Source: Chloromonas sp. AAM2 (taxonomy: Eukaryota; Chlorophyta; Chlorophyceae; Chlamydomonadales; Chlamydomonadaceae). From it: 13,605 nucleotides of DNA. How positions within the stretch are numbered: the first letter of the stretch is position 1; each line of letters begins with the position of its first letter. The position numbers were made by a program, and so were the translations under genes. Below the pieces are notes generated by a model that saw only the letters and a list, made by a program, of their open reading frames with translations, made no database searches and was not told where the DNA came from. Shown one piece after another: positions 9,258 through 13,605 of the stretch. The DNA is taken from positions 31,352 to 44,956 of the forward strand of contig QAXH01006383.1 of NCBI GenBank assembly GCA_004335635.1, written 5' to 3'.

Positions 9258-12200
9258 GTGAGGTAACAGGCAGTCCATGCGCTCTGCATGCATGGATATG
9301 CACGGCGCCGTTTGCAACGCACGTAGCTTGGTCATGAGTGGGCGCCTTTGTGTGCAGTGACGCAAGAACCCGCAACAACATACGCATGGCTGGACATGCA
9401 CTGTGCACAAACAGGGCAGAGGGGCAGAGGCTTTGGTACACGGCATGCACACCGGCTACGTAGCATGATAACGTCGGTCTGTTCTCGTTGTGCATGTTCA
9501 TCAATTCGTGCATGGTGGCCGCCTGCGTGTGTTCTGCTGTTACGTGAGAACCTGCCATGATATACACAGAACTTCCCCTGCATGAGACGAGCATATGATC
9601 AAACACCATGTGCATGCTATGCTATTGCACTTCATGCTGAGCATCACACCGCCAGATGGCCGAGTCCCAAGCCTGAAAGCACCAGGCCGGGGTGGTAATC
9701 GGAGAAAGGAACCAAAGAAGGCGAACAACAGCACCGGTCACATGCGCACGGGCTGCTGCAAGGTCAAGGCAGCCCGAAGTCATAGCACCGTACATGCACA
9801 CCTGTCCCCATGATGCCATTCTACGCCATGCCCAGCCATGTTGACCATACGCCACTGCATGTCATCGCATGGGAAGTGCCACGTCATATTGCCATATCAT
9901 GCCGACACTAGGTCATCAGCTGATCATCGGAAAAGCACGTGACACAGTACCGCAAGTCATGTCATACTCCAGGGCATCAGCTGGTCATCTGAACGCATGC
10001 ATTAGGCATGCTGGAAGGGTAGCATGCACGGTGGCATGAATGGGCAGACAGACTCAGGGTGACACTTGTGAACAGTGTGTTGAGATGGCACTGCTGGTCT
10101 GCACCACAAATTGTGAAACTGTAAATGCCAAGCCGTGATAATGATGATGCTGTGGCTGCAGTTGGCCAGTCGTCAGGACATGCTGCTCAAGGTCATGCAG
10201 GAGAAGGAGGAAATGCTCAAGCTCAGGCAAAACCCCCTGCAGGTCAGTAGCAGCACACAAATTACGCAGCAGTTATATCCTTGTGTAAGAGTTGCATGTG
10301 GCACGATGGCATGCTGTGGGTCGTACCATTCTGCACAAACTTGCAAAGGTCACAAGCTCAGCGTGCAATCCATGCAAGTGGGCGCTTGTGAGTGTACATG
10401 TATGCTTGTTGCATGTGGTTTGCCACGCGTGTCGAGCAGGTGGACCCGGATGCAGAGGCAAGGAAGCGGTTAGCGGAAATCAAGGCCCAGCTGGCACGGC
10501 CTAAAGCCGGGAAAGCTGAGGAGGCAGCAGCCGGGACGACAACAGCAACACAGGTGTGTGTCAACCAGACCAGGTACACAGACAGTGCTGGTTATTTGTG
10601 CAAGGCGCTACAATTGCATTCCTCATGCTGGGGTCAAAAGCCAGTGTCAGGGCTGGAAAATTACTTATGCGCAACAGCTCAAGGGCTACTGATGACGACA
10701 GGTCTACCCATGAAGGGCCATTAGGAGTGCAAGGCATCTGTTGGTTGGGACGGTGAGCATATGCTTGGGGGTCATTCAACGGCTAGGCAGGAAGCTGCAT
10801 CTGCAGTCGCCCATGTTGCTCAGCCTGGTTTGCCAGTGTCATAAATCTGTTTCACTGCTTACTCTTGGTTAAGAAGTTTGTTCACATTTTCGCGCAACGT
10901 TAGCGTTAAAGGTGATGTTTGCGCTATTCAAGCGCCATTGTTGAATTTACAGTTGACTGATCGTATCATATCATGTTGCTCCATCCTGATGCAGGAGGGC
11001 CTTGCAGGAGGTCGCAACTCCCAACAACAACAACCAGAAGAACAAGCAGGTAGGTGTGACAAGTCTTGCCGTGCATACTCGACATGAAAGCTTCATTCAT
11101 CCTGAGGGCCTGCTAGGGCTGTTAGTTTTCCTCAGGCCCAGCTGATTGAATCAATTCAATTGAACATTCTTTTGTTTCAGCAAAACAATCCATTTGCATG
11201 ATCAGTCGCCTACTGGACTTAGCAAAGTACCCAGTGCTGGCGACTCATCGGATGGACACTTGCACATCTTAACGTGTTTTGTGTACCATGCCACGTGCAT
11301 GCTTGCACCAGCTGCTGACCTTCTCCCTTGTGCTTGCACCGAGTAGGCAATGATGATGCTGACGGCAGCGACGAGGGTGTGGTGGTGGAGGGAGCCGACC
11401 CGTGCGCGGGCATGAGCGCTAGGCAGCGGCGGTTGCACGAGCTCAAAGCGCAGCTGCAGCAGTGTCGCAAGGCCAACCAAACTGCAGTTGTAGCAGAAAG
11501 AAAACGAAACAAGGTGCCGCTCATGCCTCTTCCGTACTGCTGCTGTGGTACTCCTGCCTTGGGCCACCACGCTTGCCCGTTCATGTCAGTGACTGGATTT
11601 GGTTCACACTGGTTGGTTGCCGCGTGACGTGCACTGTTGCTACTATTGCATATATTAGTTGCGTTTGACGTTTGTTCAGGGTGTTTGGCGTTGAGGGTGT
11701 CAGCTGTATTACGTCGGCCATCCCTGGGCGTGACAACCTTGCTTTGGTGTGTGTGTGCTGCAGTTGCCGGGTGAGGCTAATGATGACGCACCAGGGGCCC
11801 GCTTCAAGTGGTTTGAGGAGAAGAAGAAGCGCAAGGAGGAGGAGCTCAAGCGGCTGGGGCTGGACCCCTCGCAGGCGTACAGGTGCGCTTGTAAGCTCAT
11901 GTGATGACAAGCAGCTCACTGAGTTGGAGCGTAAACTGCAGCTTGACGAAAACTGATGATAAGGCACGTAGCCGGCATTGCCTGCAGCTTTGTCAGATAT
12001 GGGGCATGATGTTTGCACTCATGTTGTACATGGACTTTGAGCCGTGCATGTTTGCATTGTGCTATGCGCTCACAGGCAGACATGCAGTCTGCATGATTAG
12101 TATTGCAGCAAAGATTAGTATTGTGCATTCTACTGTACACGTGTGTATTCATTCAGGCTTGAAACTGCTCAAGTGGCGTTGGCGGGGTACAAGAAGAAGC

Positions 12201-13174
12201 AGGACAAGGAAGACAATGTGGCACGTGCTGCCTTGCACAATACTAACCCCGAGCGTCTGTACAAGACGTACGAGAAGCTTACAGGCTCGGTAAGTCACAA
12301 ATATTTGGAAATTGATGCCTCTGTTTGAGCAGCAACACACTGTTTGAAAAATTGGTGGTATGATAGGCATGCCGACTTTGGGTGCAAGGCACTGATCATA
12401 GCCCCGGTTGTCGCTACATGTACTGACAAAAGGCTCATTCTGGGCCTTCAAGAGCTTCTGATGCAAGGATTGCTCAGCTTGTGGTATACATCATGCACTT
12501 GTCAATCTTAACACCATTTCAAGTCCTCGTCTGATGTTGTGGGCCATTGTCAATGTCACAGTGTACTCTTGTGCGGCCTGCACCTTGTGTTGTTGTTCAG
12601 GTTCCTTACACCCAGGAGGATTACGAGGCGTCCAAGGCGCACGACCCCGACTTCTACCGGGACGCCAACAGCCTGGGGTACGGCAAGGCACCGGAGCTGC
12701 CAGCGGAAAATGTCGAAAAGATGGTGGCAGAGCTCAACGAGTGAGTCGCAGAGGGTGGCAGTGCCACGGTGTGCTGAGGTTGAAGCGACCGGGACTGGGT
12801 GGCCTACTGACAGTTGTAGTTGTCAGGGTAATGCCTGCCACCGACTGTACCTACTTGACTTTCTATGGGTGGTATCCACTTGCTAAATGTGCCTGACCAT
12901 CAGGGGCAAGTCATGGATTGTTAATTCTCGGCCATTGACTGAATTTGGTAAGTATGCTTGCTTCATGCGCTTCCGTTGCTGTGGTTTTGTCTGTTGCAGC
13001 ACGACAGAGAAGGGCCTGTTCAGCCGGCGGCGCGCGTACCGCGATGCCAAGGACGTGGACTACATCAACGACCGCAACGCGCACTTCAACAAGAAGATCG
13101 AGAGGTCCTTCGGCAAGTTCACTCAGGAGATCAAGGCAAACCTGGAGCGAGGCACAGCGTTGCCGGACAGATGA
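8238..13174 (+). CDS. SYF2: Cyclophilin-SYF2 fusion: peptidyl-prolyl isomerase joined to an NTC-associated splicing factor
   Basis: Twelve exons: 8238-8347, 8455-8561, 8767-8949, 9148-9257, 10162-10242, 10440-10553, 10995-11049, 11347-11513, 11764-11882, 12157-12289, 12601-12740, 13000-13174. All junctions are GT-AG, all phases agree, and the total is 1494 nt (497 residues plus TGA). Residues 1-171 form a whole cyclophilin domain and residues 276-497 a whole SYF2 domain, described in their own entries. Residues 172-275 are a charged, Ala/Gln/Gly-rich linker with a predicted helical part ([19 protein letters not shown]). SYF2 (yeast Syf2, human p29) joins the activated spliceosome with the NTC, and several free cyclophilins also work there, so a nuclear splicing role is inferred. 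The fusion rests on the splice between 9257 and 10162; if transcripts end in that intron, two proteins result instead. Start chosen at 8238 because MENPRVFWD aligns with the usual cyclophilin start. Confidence 0.85.
9258..10161 (+). other. Long intron 4, joining the cyclophilin and SYF2 parts
   Basis: At 904 nt this is about twice the next longest intron of the gene (441 nt) and over four times the median of the cyclophilin-side introns. Its first codons in the cyclophilin frame are GTG AGG TAA, so retention gives a free cyclophilin ending at 9266. Near the 3' end are TGTAA (10120-10124) and three ATGs (10141, 10144, 10147) in frame with exon 5. The middle is rich in GCATG and CATG words and holds an imperfect 15-nt direct repeat (9914-9928 and 9975-9989, one mismatch). 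I see no conserved coding exon inside it. Confidence 0.75.
10120..10124 (+). terminator. TGTAA motif inside intron 4 (possible internal poly(A) signal)
   Basis: TGTAA lies 854 nt after the intron-retention stop at 9264-9266 and 38 nt before exon 5. Green-algal 3' UTRs of several hundred nt are normal, so it could end a cyclophilin-only mRNA. A 5-nt motif can also occur by chance in 900 nt. Confidence 0.3.
11412..13174 (+). other. SYF2: SYF2 splicing-factor domain (exons 8-12 of the fusion gene)
   Basis: From M276 the protein follows the SYF2 family over 222 residues, close to the length of a free-standing SYF2 (about 240 in human). Visible matches in order are [20 protein letters not shown] (basic N-terminal helix), [44 protein letters not shown] (compare NPD...YHRLTKQIKPD in human), [20 protein letters not shown] (compare YERLREKHGEEFFPTSNSLLH), [30 protein letters not shown], and the C-terminal [20 protein letters not shown] and ERGTALPDR. 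The strongest conservation is at the C terminus, as in the family. Syf2 stabilises the activated spliceosome together with NTC proteins; that role is known for yeast and human, inferred here. Confidence 0.93.
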
Positions 13175-13605
13175 AGCGGGCGCTGTGCCTGGTTGTTGCA
13201 ATCAGGTGAGCTGGGCTGGCTCAGGGCGGTGTGTGGCTTGCTGGGAGGGAGTGCATGCATGGTTCAGGCTATTCGATAGCAAACTTCATGTCGCACGCTA
13301 ACAATCACTGTGGGAGTCATCTTTACACTGCCGGATGTACAATCCCACCTTTGAAGGCGCCAGGCCTGTGTGGTTGTTGGAGAGCGCAACCAAGGCAGGT
13401 AGCCACGTGCGCGTGGCCTGCTGCAGGGTCAGAGCAGTTTGAGGTCGCTGTTGTGGTTGTTGTTGTTGTTGTTGTTGTCTTTTCACATCCGTGTCGATGC
13501 GCGCAATGCGCATAAGGGATGTGTCCCGCAACTCAGGGACCAAAAAAAACTCAAAGTCAATCAATACGAGTCATAAAGCGAAAAGTCATAATAATGCAGG
13601 AGCCT
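13175..13605. other. 3' flank of the fusion gene
   Basis: Contains the 3' UTR of the cyclophilin-SYF2 gene and perhaps the start of the next intergenic space. No TGTAA was found on the + strand here, so the poly(A) site is either beyond the window or uses a variant. A GTT microsatellite is the only clear structure. A CAG/gtgagctgg sequence at 13204-13213 could be a donor of a 3'-UTR intron, but this is weak. Confidence 0.5.
13456..13476. repeat. (GTT)7 microsatellite
   Basis: Seven perfect GTT units, with interrupted GTTG-type flanks from about 13449 to 13478. On the opposite strand it reads as CAA codons and creates a Gln-rich open frame that I judge not to be a gene. Confidence 0.9.

Noticed and set aside
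9045..9615. His/Cys-rich - strand open frames (9045-9452, 9241-9615)
   Set aside because: They overlap cyclophilin exon 4 and intron 4, and their composition comes from the many GCATG/TGCA words of the non-coding DNA.
10141..10242. Independent SYF2 gene starting at the ATG triplet 10141-10149
   Set aside because: Possible as an alternative product, but rejected as the main model: there is no room for a separate promoter after the TGTAA at 10120, and the acceptor at 10160-10161 gives the expected cyclophilin Leu in phase.
13298..13564. - strand open frame with a poly-Gln run
   Set aside because: The Gln run is just the (GTT)7 microsatellite read on the other strand. There is no ATG, a stop lies directly upstream, and the rest resembles no family.

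Overview
The window is nuclear DNA of a eukaryote, most likely a green alga of the Chlorophyceae (Chlamydomonas/Volvox/Haematococcus type). Coding sequence is cut into many short exons (55 to 937 nt) with GT-AG introns of mostly 100 to 500 nt. Exons prefer GCC, CTG, AAG and GAG codons, proteins carry Ala/Pro/Gln-rich inserts, introns hold simple repeats, and the left gene has a TGTAA motif, the usual green-algal poly(A) signal, about 150 nt past its stop. The lineage is inference; I cannot name the species. No tRNA, rRNA, CRISPR array or recognisable transposon was seen.

Layout: (1) 1-926, + strand: the last three exons of a gene I do not recognise, ending in a Cys/His-containing Gly/Lys-rich tail. 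(2) 927-1848: a convergent 3' region. (3) 8053 to 1849, - strand: a complete 13-exon gene for a TMTC-family protein (multi-pass ER membrane protein with DUF1736 and C-terminal TPRs, of the protein O-mannosyltransferase type), about 887 residues. (4) 8054-8237: a 184-bp spacer between divergent genes, probably a bidirectional promoter. (5) 8238 to 13174, + strand: a 12-exon gene that reads without a break through a complete cyclophilin A-type prolyl isomerase domain, a charged/Gln-rich linker and a complete SYF2 splicing-factor domain (497 residues). (6) 13175-13605: 3' flank with a GTT microsatellite.

The main result is the cyclophilin-SYF2 fusion. Every exon boundary has a GT-AG junction and compatible phase, the summed exon length is exactly 498 codons, and the exon after the cyclophilin supplies the Leu that normally follows the terminal CGQ of cyclophilins. 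SYF2 belongs to the NTC-associated part of the spliceosome, where several separate cyclophilins also work, so the fusion joins two functions of the same machine in one chain. The joining intron (904 nt) is about twice the next longest in the gene. It starts with an in-frame stop and ends with a TGTAA motif and in-frame ATGs, so a free cyclophilin and a SYF2-only product could also be made.

The TMTC gene and the fusion gene share a promoter region but have unrelated jobs: ER protein glycosylation/folding versus nuclear pre-mRNA splicing.
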